Below are positions 23,401 to 30,696 of a stretch of DNA of 64,000 bases, in pieces (the stretch's first letter is position 1; every line of letters begins with the position of its first letter). The notes beneath the pieces are model-generated. The model was not told the origin of the DNA. It did not search any database and was given only the letters and a program-made list of their open reading frames with translations. A program made the position numbers and the translations under genes. Location of the stretch: NCBI GenBank assembly GCA_031213475.1, contig JARUPZ010000036.1, positions 1,674,001 through 1,738,000 of the forward strand, read 5' to 3'. The DNA is from Nereocystis luetkeana (lineage: Eukaryota > Sar > Phaeophyceae > Laminariales > Laminariaceae).

Positions 23401-26400
23401 CGTCGGTGCTGATAACAGGCGAAGCGCAACCTACAATGCTCCTCCATAGATCTGACGCAGCCTTTTCTATCCGGTCCTCCTCTTTTCGCTCCGTCGTCGG
23501 CTCCCCTCCCCTCCCGCCACTCCCCAGCTTCAGCTGCAAGAACGGTGCTCCGGTAAATGACGCCAGCACATTTGCAGGCCTTGCGACGACTCCCGATTTA
23601 GCCGCCGCCGTTGCCGTTGCTTGCCCCCCAGTCCCCCCATTTTTGGACTCGACAGGGGTACCCCCTAGTTGGGATATAAAGCACCCCCCAAGAGCAGTGG
23701 AGTACGAGCCCACCGCTCGTGCATAGGCCTTCTCAAGCATGGAAACCCATAGAGCCGGTCCGTGTGCCCGCGAAAGGCAAGGACCACCACCACCACCACC
23801 ACCACCACCACCACCACCACCACCGCTGCCGCGCATTCCGGCATGGCACGGGAAAAAATCGTCCAGAACGTACTCTTTCCAGACGCCGTCCACGCACAGC
23901 CGCGCTGAGAATATCCCCGAACGTGTTGCCACTGACGCTTGTGCTGCCGCCACCGCCGCCGCCGCCGCCGCCGCAGCAGCAGCAGCGGTCTTAGGCGGTG
24001 TCTTTCCTCTCTTCTTCTTAGTGCCCTTCGCCCACTCATGGAGCATATCTCCTCTACGTACACCCCCACCACGGCGGTGGGAATCGAATGCACGCTCTTG
24101 GTGGGTAGCGCCGCACCCTGACAACCCCCTCGCGCCAGCTCCTGCGCCCCCAGTACCCCTCCCCACCCCGCCGCTACAGGCCACCACTACCTCCTCCGTC
24201 CTACCGCAGAGAGCGGCGCTAACGAGGCGCGGCCGCTCGGCCAGCGCGGCCATGGCGCACGCCAGGGACGCGTCCACGGCGAACGGGCACGGACGCACGT
24301 CAGACGGGAGCGGCCCCGCGCGCCCTCCGAAAGCAGCATGCGCCGGAAGGTTGGTCGCAAAGGCTCCCGGGAAGTGGCAAGGGCGGCGCCAGATCGCCAG
24401 TCCCGCCAGATCATCCCCCAGGGAAGTATCAGTCGGAGGGAATCCTTCGTCGACGTAAAGCACCTGAAGATGGTCAGAGGGATTTCTGAGTGCTGTCGCT
24501 GCGGGGAAGGGACGGCGTATATAGCATATTTCTATGGAACGCGCTGCCTAGTAGCTTTGATAGGTATTTGATCGCGATTCGGGCTGCTGTCGACCGGCCT
24601 CCTGGTGTTCTAGAACTTTTTCTGGATCGGGTTGATGGATGAGAGAAGGGCATACACTAAGGGGTTTCGTTTAGACGGGCGGTAGCTCTAAGTAAGATCG
24701 GCAGGGGAAAGGTGTAATTGCCTCAGGTGGATTGTTTGGGTGCACGATACTTAGGGGTGTGGGGTTTGGCATTCAAAAATATCTGTAGCGACCAGATTGA
24801 AGCTCTGGGCTTCGTTCAGTCTGGTGTGCGGGACCGTTTTCGGGCTACCTAACTCGGTTTGGGGCCCGTATTGCCGAGGAATGTTTTTTTAGCTCTGGGC
24901 TTCGTTCAGTCTGGTGTGCGGGACCGTTTAAGGGCTACCTAACTCGCTTTTGGGGCCCGTATTGCCGAGGAATGTTTTTTTGACTGACTTTCGAAACTAG
25001 TTGTTCAGGTTGATATGATTTGCATCTGACTGGTCGAAGAGTGAGCCACCAAGCAGGAATTTTCGAGTTGAATTCGAAAAAAGAAAAAACTCAACAAGAA
25101 GCCTTTCGGGAGCTCTTTATCTCTTGGTGTTATTCAGGTTGGGGACTTTGTCCAACTTGACGTGGCATGTTCCATGTAACCGAAGCAAGCCACGCGAACT
25201 TGAGCCGTGTCGTCGACTGATCGAGAGGCGAGACCCATCATCCCCGAGAGGCGGGGCCACCGGAGCAGCCGTAGCGCGAGGTCCGACAGCCCCCAGCACA
25301 AAGTAGACCGACCGCCTGCGGTGCCTAAAACACTCACAAGGCCGTCGCAAACCCAGTTTTTCATCCCTCTTCGCCTCCTAAACCACACGAGCACCAACCA
25401 TGTCACGACTTTGCTCAGAAGTTCGATCGCCTTATCCCTGTCACTGTTGCCCGCGTGAGGCTTCAGGGCTGCGCCAGTCACCCAACACATTCCAAGAGCG
25501 ATAGCTTCCTAGCCGGTGCCGGCTAAAACGATCTGCCGCTGCCCGAGGCGCTCCTGGGAGGACTCGCGCAGTCGCTCTCCTCGTTCGTTGCCAACGGGTG
25601 TTCGTTGAACCTTTGCGCTATTCAAATTTTAGAACAGAGCACACCATTCCTCAACAGGGCCTAAACATGCCGTTTAACCGAAAGAACACTCAGATCAGAT
25701 TAAATTTCGTTTTTTTGTTCAACTACAACACAGATTTCCTCGCTAATACGGGCCCATATCGCCAGGAGTGCGTCAGCAACACGCAATGATGATGATATTT
25801 TACCTTCACCGCCAACCCCCTCGCTTCTCTCAAAGGAAAAATTGCAGTCAAACGAACGTTGGATAAGGCGCTATGCTCAGCACCCCACGTACAGCAACAC
25901 GTCGGCACGGCGTGGTACTGCAAGCTCCCCGTCGCGGGGCGCTTCTAAGGCCTGACCGAATATCCATAAATGAATGATGTCTCAAACTCAGCAGCCCACC
26001 CACCCCCGGCTCCACACATACACACCTCGTGCATACGGCATCGTTGGGCGATCTCTTCGGAGCGTGTGACAGCTCGTAACTCGGTGCTCTCGTCATCTCC
26101 CGCCAGCTCTAGGGAACGCATGACGAGCAGGGTTTCCTGCATGCTCGTGGCGTGTTTCCGCACAACTTCTTCCGTTTCGCCGCGCGATGGGAGCATTAGT
26201 GGCTCCCAGCTGCAAGAAATCTGCGATGGAGAATGGAACGTCACCCCACGCCCACGCCGAGTAAAAGCGAGCGAAGCCATCAACCATGAGCACCACTTAT
26301 ACAAACACTACCAGGTGTACTATGCCGTGGCAATCTCCCAACGGCGATATCCAGCCAACCTGCAGTCCCCCCTCATCAGCCACTTCTAATCGAACATGCG

Positions 26401-27362
26401 CACTTTTACGAATTTACGAGTTTACCTACTGTGGATTCTGCTAGAGTATTCTCGCCTCGCCCGAGGCATACCCGGGGGGATGTGGCAGACGTGGCGTAGG
26501 GATCATAATCATCCCCTAGGACAACGCACACAGCCTTTTTCTACCGTTTAGACTACTACGCGAGTAAAAATGTGCCACACTCACTCACGGTCACCCACCC
26601 ACCCGCCCACCTGCGAATATGTTGGCGGCGGGCGAGGAAGCAGACGCGAAGGTCACGCGAGGCACGATGAAAAGGCAAGCACAGGCTAACGAAACAATGC
26701 CCCCGCCCCCCCCGAGGACAAATATCCCGCGCCGGTAAGCCTCTCCCAGGGCGAGCGAACATGAACACAATACCGCTACGGCAACAGTTCAGCTCACAAA
26801 TGATTTCCTCTGTGCCCCTTACAGCGACGGCCATCTCAGCTCGCGTGCCTGACAATGCGGTCGCGTCGTTTGACGCAACATATTCGTAAGCGGCAGCAAG
26901 CCATCCCCAGGAACGAGGGGGGTGTATGCCTCCCTTTATTTTATTTCCTGCACTTACCTTGATCGTCCCCGTGGCCTCGGGGTCTTGCACGGTCACCCTG
27001 GCCAGGATCGTTCTGCAGAACGCCTCCGCCGATACTCGTGCAGACAGGGGTGACGCCCCGCCGCTGCTAACCGTTGCGCCATGACTTTCACCGACAGTTG
27101 CCACCGTTTCATCTACTCCATGCATCGAGTCGACCTCACCGCATATTTCAAGCTTCTCGCCCCCCTCACCGTTCCCCTCTGGCCCTGCGCTTCCCCCTCC
27201 TCTCCCCCCCTCGTTGGTGTCTGCAAATCCCGCGACATCTGTTCTTGTCATGGTTCCGAGAGTGGTCGATGCTGTAGCGGAGGGAAGCAGAACGAGGTTC
27301 GTCGAGCCGGAGAAGTCTATGCAGAAGCTCACACCGCGCCTGTCCGCGCGAGCACTCTCCAC
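8405..27362 (-). CDS. calpain-family protein with degenerate active site
   Basis: Multi-exon gene assembled on the minus strand. Exons (high to low coordinate): 27362-26958, 26848-26823, 26209-26026, 25508-25338, 24463-23435, 23056-22973, 21972-21779, 20348-20027, 16726-16643, 15709-15404, 14404-14177, 11761-11630, 9941-9366, 9275-9243, 8575-8518, 8442-8405. All junctions are GT/AG and every phase fits. The product exceeds 1,280 residues: N-terminal region, calpain catalytic fold, C2L domain, EF-hand region, second C2L-like domain. This order matches stramenopile calpain-like proteins (family C2) as I know them. The catalytic Cys, His and Asn are Ala, Tyr and Gly, so peptidase activity is not expected. 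The family role is calcium-linked regulation in the cytosol. The start codon was not found, and the last two junctions are the least certain. Confidence 0.88.
8518..8575 (-). CDS. calpain-like gene, penultimate exon
   Basis: Acceptor GGCTGCAG, donor T then GTAAGC. It encodes VLLLPGEVKMIQHLMPTDP, matching the last conserved block of this family (a PGE-x-K-x-(I/L)-x-HLMP motif). One base carries over; the following exon at 8442 would complete it as TGG (Trp). Confidence 0.75.
9243..9275 (-). CDS. possible 33-nt micro-exon
   Basis: GGTCGGCAG then 11 codons (GTSGVHPRVSQ) then GTGGAC. Phase 0 at both ends, fitting between the large C-terminal exon and the next exon. The residues are not diagnostic; the call rests on position and phase. 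Confidence 0.35.
9366..9941 (-). CDS. C-terminal C2L-like domain exon
   Basis: 192 codons after acceptor TGCCCTAG and before donor GAG then GTGTGT. Family-like parts: LLELALTLPVKRWG near the start, and KAVTFVVESLVPTRGFAIK with LDCAGSVNAS near the end (cf. an F-V-N strand followed by DC-x-S-x-N-V). Between them lies a low-complexity insert of about 90 residues rich in Gly, Ser and Ala. The antisense plus strand is also open over this stretch, but only as a shadow. Confidence 0.85.
9966..10165 (+). repeat. G-tract repeat family 1, copy
   Basis: Begins in a G run and reads CATGCATGGCCGTAGTCGTG, then a block like GACCCTCG..., a CCGACCAGG block, and GCTTGCACCAAGCG. It ends near CTAAGAACCGCTTGTGAGG. 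The same order of blocks recurs at 15729-16250, 32157-32660, 32780-32995, 38395-38500 and 45484-46080 on this strand, and inverted at 17800-18135, 19590-19965, 41820-42040 and 43120-43340. Confidence 0.8.
10195..10292 (+). repeat. dispersed ~95-bp repeat, copy 1
   Basis: GAAGACCTGTCCTTGTACAT... through CAACCTGATCCAAAGGCGGTG matches 22718-22810 (AAGACCTGTGCTTGTGCGTAT... CCTGATCCAAATGCGGTG) with scattered changes. Both copies lie in introns of the calpain-like gene. Confidence 0.6.
10832..10943. mobile_element. MITE, TTACGGGGGACC family
   Basis: Terminal inverted repeats begin TTACGGGGGGCCATA and end TATGGTCCCCGTAA. The element is 112 bp and has no coding capacity. Other copies lie at 18585-18696, 18922-19039, 19223-19327 and 41379-41483. 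Length, TIRs and lack of an ORF fit a miniature inverted-repeat transposable element. The mobilising transposase is not in the window. Confidence 0.75.
10945..11020. repeat. dispersed repeat, paired with 12970-13050
   Basis: GGCAGCCCCGTTTCGGGG..., ACCACTCCAATTCCGA and TTTGTCCCC recur at 12970-13050 as GCAGCCCCGCTTTGGGGG..., ACCACTCGAATTCCGA and CTGTCCCC. Both lie in introns of the calpain-like gene. Confidence 0.55.
11630..11761 (-). CDS. exon linking EF-hand and second C2L-like domain
   Basis: 44 codons from GGTTTTCAG to a donor GTGACG. It encodes VVMRDLRFAGY (cf. x-WRDLRFMGYD after the second EF-hand in the family), a Ser-rich loop, and FRAVITVHSDTRGFDFVAQ, the first strands of the C-terminal C2L-like domain. 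Phase 0 at both ends. Confidence 0.85.
14177..14404 (-). CDS. EF-hand 2 region exon
   Basis: Starts LDAFLRTSEGLPLQDDVHAW, the helix leaving EF-hand 1, and continues to LTRRGFTDMYRYMWQAAGRD. In related proteins this corresponds to the exit of a degenerate second EF-hand (LTR-GF-x-x-YRYM...GGD). Acceptor GCCTTCAG; donor GAG then GTACTG. Canonical Asp residues are missing in the second loop, so it probably does not bind calcium. Confidence 0.85.
15404..15709 (-). CDS. C2L end and EF-hand 1 exon
   Basis: Begins AVASSGNPAQASVCAGAV, then LTPGRYVVIPTCTGC, the typical last C2L strand (L-PG-Y-(I/V)-(I/V)P-T-GC). After a charged linker comes an EF-hand: helix LSALMLMFADL and the 12-residue loop DVDCDGVLSREE with Asp at positions 1, 3 and 5, Gly at 6 and Glu at 12, a canonical calcium-binding loop. 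The donor GTGAGT lies right after the loop's last Glu. The acceptor AAAAG lacks a strong pyrimidine tract, but the join keeps frame and alignment. Confidence 0.88.
15729..16261 (+). repeat. G-tract repeat family 1, long copy
   Basis: Full-length-like copy flanked by G runs on both sides (about 15732-15745 and 16240-16261). After the common 200-bp head it continues through ACCACTTCCAGAGACAGCAA, GGGTGCCTTACCAT and CGCTCTGCACCAAGTGATC to an A-rich stretch and a terminal GGTTG...hairpin-like segment. The same extended body is present at 32157-32660 and 45484-46080, so the element is about 480-500 bp. No ORF is shared between copies. Confidence 0.8.
16262..16485. repeat. degenerate ~14-bp repeat with a 30-bp duplication
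   Basis: Many variants of GATGTTGGCGCTCGG follow one another. At the right end GATGTTGGTGCTCGGAGTGA...CGCCTTAA occurs twice in tandem (period 30). Confidence 0.75.
16643..16726 (-). CDS. C2L domain mini-exon
   Basis: 28 codons between CTGCTGCAG and GTATGTC. It encodes RLRDAGISVLRLKGDGALQ, matching the C2L strand usually written as D-G-(I/V)-x-VLR. It lies between two large introns filled with repeats. Phase 0 on both sides. Confidence 0.8.
17800..18135 (-). repeat. G-tract repeat family 1, two tandem copies
   Basis: Two inverted copies in a row. Each ends, on the plus strand, with CCATGCATGA then ATCGAGTACA and a C run or C-rich remnant. The second includes the longer arm GCGCTTGGTGCAAGCAATG. 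Confidence 0.8.
18585..18696. mobile_element. MITE, TTACGGGGGACC family
   Basis: Perfect terminal inverted repeats TTACGGGGGACCATAGTTAA and TTAACTATGGTCCCCCGTAA enclose 112 bp of AT-rich sequence. It is the best preserved copy of the family. Confidence 0.85.
18922..19039. mobile_element. MITE, TTACGGGGGACC family
   Basis: TIRs TTACGGGGGACCATAGTTAA and TTAACTATGGTCCCCCGTAA; 118 bp. It lies within the TAGTACTATT repeat. Confidence 0.85.
19223..19327. mobile_element. MITE, TTACGGGGGACC family
   Basis: TIRs TTACGGGGGACCGTAGTAAA and TTTACTATGGCCCCCCGTAA; 105 bp, slightly diverged. It is the third copy within about 750 bp. Confidence 0.8.
19590..19965 (-). repeat. G-tract repeat family 1, two tandem copies
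   Basis: Same arrangement as at 17800-18135, including the spacer ATCGAGTACATCTCTCCTATCGAGTACACC. The two loci appear to be copies of one compound unit. Confidence 0.8.
20027..20348 (-). CDS. calpain end of domain II and start of C2L domain
   Basis: Contains NGAFWVSIEEAAEYFVEAGVC, equivalent to the conserved DGTFWM-(S/E)F-DF...F....VC that closes the calpain domain, then a basic linker and YALSVHATSRMFFSLYQ, the first strands of the C2-like (C2L, formerly domain III) fold, where the family has F-L-Q. Acceptor ACGTCAG; donor CAG then GTGTGT. Intron phase 2 on entry agrees with the preceding exon. Confidence 0.88.
20623..20958 (+). mobile_element. tRNA-derived SINE, family 1, copy 2
   Basis: Matches the copy at 6662-7013 from the A-box region through the B box (GGTTCGAGCCC near 20680) to the A tail at about 20943-20958, with few substitutions and small deletions. 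It is preceded by a G run and GTACTCGAT and followed by a short family 1 G-tract repeat (20960-21030). It lies in an intron of the calpain-like gene in antisense orientation to it. Confidence 0.85.
21240..21325. repeat. GGGGGTAC / GTACCCCC foldback low-complexity
   Basis: Alternating blocks of GGGGGGTAC and CCCCCC with TACC between them can fold on themselves several ways. No unit length is constant. Confidence 0.6.
21779..21972 (-). CDS. calpain subdomain IIb exon with lost His and Asn
   Basis: Starts NGLRLGYAYTVLDA, where active calpains read GL-x-x-GHAYTVLD, so the catalytic His is Tyr (21952-21954). RLVHLRGPLPAKEGWAGQW follows where the family has RLVRLRNPWG-x-x-EW-G-W, so the catalytic Asn is Gly (21889-21891) and the Trp/Gly of NPWG are also lost. 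The rest (AEDSPRWTPEALSRL) matches the conserved WSD-SP-WT segment. Acceptor GGACACAG; donor TTGAG then GTATTT, leaving a two-base overhang completed by the next exon. Confidence 0.92.
22440..22530 (+). repeat. G-tract repeat family 2, copy
   Basis: A long G run, then ATACTCGTTTGTTGCTTGCC, TTGGTCATTTGATCATGACC and ACGCATCCCTTTCGAGACCG. It is the reference copy for family 2 together with 32690-32765. Confidence 0.75.
22973..23056 (-). CDS. calpain catalytic domain, linking exon
   Basis: Exon of 28 codons between acceptor GGACGCAG and donor AAG then GTATGT. It encodes ERWLVCLSTPAVGEGEDG and ends LGSAWK, fitting the calpain segment that precedes the catalytic His (a strand ending in a ST-rich turn, then GL-x-x-GHAY). 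Phase 0 on both sides. Confidence 0.8.
23435..24463 (-). CDS. calpain catalytic subdomain IIa exon
   Basis: This 343-codon exon starts at acceptor CATCTTCAG and ends at donor ATT then GTAGGT. Family landmarks in order: YVDEGFPPTDTSLGDD and WRRPCHF (calpain entry motif); VDASLACAMAALAERP, where active members have GDCW(L/F)LAA...LAERP; ARLCVDGVWKEYVLDDFFPC (the substrate-core beta strand); ALWVSMLEKAYARAVGSY (typical ELWV-LLEKAYAK-GSY); and an LGGTPVE segment. The nucleophile Cys position is Ala (24269-24271) and the following Trp is Ser. An Ala run and a Gly run, the latter encoded by a (GGT)n repeat at about 23788-23823, are inserted within the domain. Confidence 0.92.
24801..24981. repeat. 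two-copy 90-bp tandem duplication
   Basis: AGCTCTGGGCTTCGTTCAGT... to ...GAGGAATGTTTTTTT at 24801-24890 is repeated at 24891-24981 with only a handful of changes. It lies in the intron just upstream (minus strand) of the calpain catalytic exon. Confidence 0.9.
25338..25508 (-). CDS. calpain-like gene, exon 4
   Basis: Acceptor GGCTAG then GAAGCTATC; donor CTT then GTGAGT, the full consensus. It encodes 57 residues including NSDRDKAIELLSKVV, which resembles the helical repeat of MIT (microtubule-interacting and transport) domains often found before calpain domains, then a hydrophobic stretch and an RRRR cluster. The MIT resemblance is an inference from a short stretch. Joining directly to the next exon keeps phase 0. 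Confidence 0.5.
26026..26209 (-). CDS. calpain-like gene, exon 3
   Basis: Acceptor TTCTTGCAG and donor GAG then GTGTGT. It encodes 61 residues starting WEPLMLPSRGETEEVV and containing a charged, probably helical stretch (RSLELAGDDESTELRAVTRS). No family recognised. It precedes the calpain catalytic exons in order and phase. Confidence 0.6.
26823..26848 (-). CDS. calpain-like gene, 26-nt micro-exon
   Basis: Acceptor TTGTCAG then GCACGCGAG, and donor CT then GTAAGG. It encodes ARELRWPS plus two bases that complete a Leu codon with the first base of the next exon. Phase in is 0 and phase out is 2, matching both neighbours exactly. That is the main evidence, since the exon is too short to score alone. 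Confidence 0.5.
26958..27362 (-). CDS. calpain-like gene, N-terminal exon
   Basis: An open frame of 135 codons ends at a consensus donor (ATCAAG then GTAAGTGCA). It is rich in Gly, Ser, Thr and Glu (for example VAGFADTNEGGRGGG) and looks disordered; no domain is recognised. The frame opens right after TAG at 27363-27365, which could be the acceptor, but the pyrimidine tract there is weak, so the true 5' border may lie inside. No convincing initiator ATG was seen upstream. Its link to the calpain domain rests on phase-compatible joining through the next three exons. Confidence 0.55.
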
Positions 27363-27985
27363 CTATTGCACGCGTTTCAGGGTGTTTTCAGGCGGGCCGT
27401 AGCGTACATAATTTTGCCCGCAAAACAGGCGTTCGCCTTTGTGTGCGCTTGGTTCACTCGAATGATAATCTTAGCAGGCCAATGCCAGCGCGAGGGGGGG
27501 GCGGGGAGGGAGGGCAGTGGGGCATCATGTTTTTCGATGGAGATCGTCCGAAGCACGTTCAGATGGTACTTTCAAGTAGGGTTGCTGCAGTAATAATCAC
27601 ATTGCGCTTGGGTTTACGTGGGGACTGCTTGTATTTATGCGCTGCCTCTCGTGACTGTGCAAGGGCGGCATTGCAGTCACCCGCGAGGAAGAATCGTTCC
27701 AAGCACAAGCCTCTCTCCAATACATAGGACCGGCAAGTATTCACATACGTGTGTCACCTGGATGATCATCTATCACGATTGTTCCAGCACTTACGGCCCT
27801 GAGTGGAGTTATCACCCACGCGTTCGATCATGTAGAGCCCGAGCACCATTCGCACGCACCTCGTATACGAACATTGGCCCGCCGCCCACATCGCCGGGTA
27901 TCCGGGTGGTGTACAGGAATATCCCATCCGCAAATTCCCGAACGCCCGGCCCAGCCTGCGCGTTGGACACGGTAGACGCGTGAGC

Positions 27986-28262
27986 TTTTTTTTTTTCTGC
28001 CCCGGAGAGCGAGAGGAAACCCCTGTCCACACTTATTTCTCAAGTTTTCGTGTACCGGTTCGAACCCGGTTCGTTTCTTCCACCTTGGTCGGGCCTGCCT
28101 GTGGCCGTCATTAAAGTGTGGTTTACTCCGAGGATGTAGGCCCCTGAGTTTAGATATTATCTCTCCCGACTCACTGATCAGGTAGTGTGTGGGATTTGAA
28201 CCCACTAAAACCCCTCATAGTCTCACCAGCTTGGCTCAGTACACGAGTCACCCTACCCGTCT
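27986..28262 (-). mobile_element. tRNA-derived SINE, family 2, copy 1
   Basis: On the minus strand the head shows an A-box-like TGAGCCAAGCTGGTGAG (about 28225-28241) and a T-arm GTGGGTTCAAATCCCAC (about 28189-28205) with a perfect five-pair stem and B box. The body follows (with a further GGTTCGAACCC inside) and ends in an A run (T run on the plus strand, 27986-27996). The 3' part is repeated in the opposite orientation at 28786-28972. Confidence 0.8.
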
Positions 28263-28529
28263 GGGCGTTGGTCCGCACGCGTGAGCTGTTGTCAAGATGC
28301 ACGACACACCCATGCCGATATGAGATAGACCACCGCGCCCCACGCGCTCGTGTGCCGTTCAAAACCGTTGGATTTGATACCGTTGACTTCTTCCACACAT
28401 CGGACAGATGATATCGCCAATTTATCATGTTTATGGTGTAGCTCTATCGGGCTCGGGAGTGAACCATATACCCTGTCGTCTTGTTGTGAAGTTAGCAGCT
28501 ACGTCTGTCCACGTAAGACACCCACAGCA

Positions 28530-28660
28530 GTATTGGGGAGGGGGGAGAAAAGCCTGCACTGCGACTGTGACCCCGGATCAGAGTTACTGCTACTATAGGG
28601 AGGGGACTTGGACTAGAGTAACTACGATAATCAAATGGGATAGATAACAAAAAACTGAAC
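28530..28660 (+). repeat. diverged 3' fragment of SINE family 1
   Basis: GGGGAGGGGGGAGAAAAGCC..., GTGACCCCGGATCAGAGTTA and AATGGGATAGATAACAAAAAAC follow the order of the tail half of the SINE at 6662-7013, but with more differences and insertions. No head is preserved. Confidence 0.6.
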
Positions 28661-28785
28661 GAAAAAGACTGCCGAACCGCACCCCAGCACGAGCTAAAAA
28701 GCAAACAATACACATGCCGAACTGCATCCCAGGACGTGCGTCCCTGTTCATATCTACGTACAGTATTCCATATCCTCGGTCTGAA

Positions 28786-28972
28786 GACATCCGGCAGATC
28801 TCAGGTGCCTACGTACTTTTTCGGAGTAAACCACCCTTTGATGACGGTCAGAGACAGGCTCGATTAAGATGGAAGAAACGAGCCGGGTTCGAATCTGTAC
28901 ACGAAAACTAGAGAAACACTTGACTGCGGACAGGGGCTTCCTCTCGCTCTCCGGGGCACAGGAAGGAAAAAA
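28786..28972 (+). mobile_element. SINE family 2, 5'-truncated copy
   Basis: Matches the inverse of 27986-28140: CGGAGTAAACCACC, GGAAGAAACGAGCCGGGTTC, TACACGAAAACT, GACAGGGGCTTCCTCTCGCT and CTCCGGGGCA, ending in an A-rich tail. The tRNA-like head is missing, as is usual for incomplete reverse transcription. Confidence 0.75.
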
Positions 28973-30306
28973 TCGTCCGGTAGATCAGACCCCCATGTCA
29001 TGATCTACAGTAGATCTTTCTCAAGGCCATTATGTCCGTATCTGTACCTGGCATGATCTGCACGACGACTTCCACCATATTTTCCGCGGCGGGATGCTGA
29101 TGACGTGTAGTATAACAAACACGGGTGGGCTTATCGCATAGCGGCGGATATGCAAATACAAAATATCATACAAGTATACAAGTATTAATACGTGTACAGC
29201 AGTATACCAGGTACCTTGGTATACGTCGTGATTTGTCCGATGTGTGAGCGCACCGAGCCGTGCCCACCTTTCGTTGTATTATACGTATATTTATACGTTC
29301 CATGGTCGCATTATCCCTAACCCTAACTGTAAAGAGCGCCTACATAAAGAGGCCGACGCCTGTGGCTTCCCCAACCAGAGATAGCAACTTCAGTCAGACA
29401 AACTCATCACCTGCACCCACTCGTACGACGGAAATAATGCCGGTGTCATTCGGGAACTCGCCAAGTATACTCTTGTACCTGCTACTGTACATATGTACAG
29501 CAGTACCTGGTGCAAGCACCACGTACCGGGTACGCACGTAGCTCTACGAGTCCGTTGACGGGTTCGTCTTGCTGTTCCAGAACATGCGTGAACATGTCTC
29601 ACGCATTTCGTACAATGAGCTTTTTCTTTTGTGTACGCGTAGGAGCGGTTCGTGGCTTAGGTTGGGGCAATGAGGGGCGCCTTCGGTTGCCTCATGATGT
29701 GTGACGTGCTTGCAATCTTACATGATAGGCGGGTATTATGGAGAAGGAGAGGGGTCGTTTTGTATTCGCCATTTGAACAGCAGTACGCCCGGTATCCTGC
29801 TCACACACAATCTCGCACACAATTTCGATGAGCACGCACCTGTGGATCCATCACAATAGGCAGCTCCCCTCTCGAATCCTCGTGCTCGCGCGGGAAGATG
29901 GGGTGGCGCCCGCAGGTTGTGGTATATGGCGTCAACTAAAGGTTGCACGACGCTGCGTATTTACGTGTTTACCGTGTATGTACGAGTGCTGCTGTAGCCT
30001 CTCGGCCCTATGGGCTATGACGGCCTGCTGGTTGCTGGAAAGATCGAAAATATGCACCTAAAGATATAGGTGGCGTTACCGCGCCGGGGTGGCAGTGTTT
30101 TTTTGTACGTGGCAGACCCCAGCAGCTAGCCGCATGGATAGGGCCTGAGGAAGCCCCATTGCACCATGTCGATGGGAAAAACTCATCGCGCCATACCCCA
30201 TCCGCGAACCCAGCAGGCGGGAGCGCCACCTCGTTCGCAAGGGCATTATCAACGACGCCACCACCGACAACCCTTTACTGGTCGGCCTGTTGGGTGCACC
30301 TCCTCA
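28973..30306. other. intergenic stretch upstream of the plastid-protein gene
   Basis: No exon is convincing. It contains TACCAGGTACC-like short palindromic motifs (about 29200-29220 and 29490-29530) and AT-rich runs. The promoter of the gene starting at 30307 should lie here, but no TATA or initiator could be called with confidence. Confidence 0.4.
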
Positions 30307-30696
30307 ATGGCCAACCTCGCGCTGGGCCTGCTACTGACATCTAGCGGCGCCTCTGCATTCTTCGCACCAGCTCCTTCGTACACTACCTGCACGACCACTG
30401 ACGGTGGGGTCGGACCGCATCCCGCAGTCCGCAAGGCTTGCACCTCGACTCTCTGGGGTGGGCGAGATCGCTGTCGCCATCGATGCCCACCTCCGAGAAA
30501 CGTCAACTTTGCAGACTTTGCGGTGGGGAGGAAGCGGCGCAATCAGAGGCCACCAGGCTTGGGGATGGTGATGGGTTCGGGCGAGCAGGGGAGAGAGCGG
30601 GGGATAGAAGGCGTGGACGCCGGGGTTGGACGCGGGTACGGTATGCCCAAGGAGGCGTCGATCGAGCTCATCCGCCTGGAGCTGGCGGAGGTACCG
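30307..30696 (+). CDS. exon 1: bipartite plastid presequence
   Basis: ATG opens MANLALGLLLTSSGASAFFA: a short hydrophobic signal peptide whose predicted cleavage site is directly followed by Phe, the diagnostic Ala-Phe of the ochrophyte plastid motif. A transit-peptide-like stretch rich in Thr, Ser, Arg and Pro follows. An upstream in-frame ATG at 30166 would bury the signal peptide, so 30307 is preferred. The exon ends LELAEVP at donor GTGAGT after 130 codons. Confidence 0.8.

Noticed and set aside
23739-24458. Plus-strand open frame of 239 codons with Pro and Ala runs
   Set aside because: Antisense shadow of the calpain catalytic exon; high GC at third positions on the minus strand keeps the complement open.
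29314-29332. Telomere-like CCCTAACCCTAAC
   Set aside because: Only two units; no array, so not a telomere or clear interstitial telomeric repeat.
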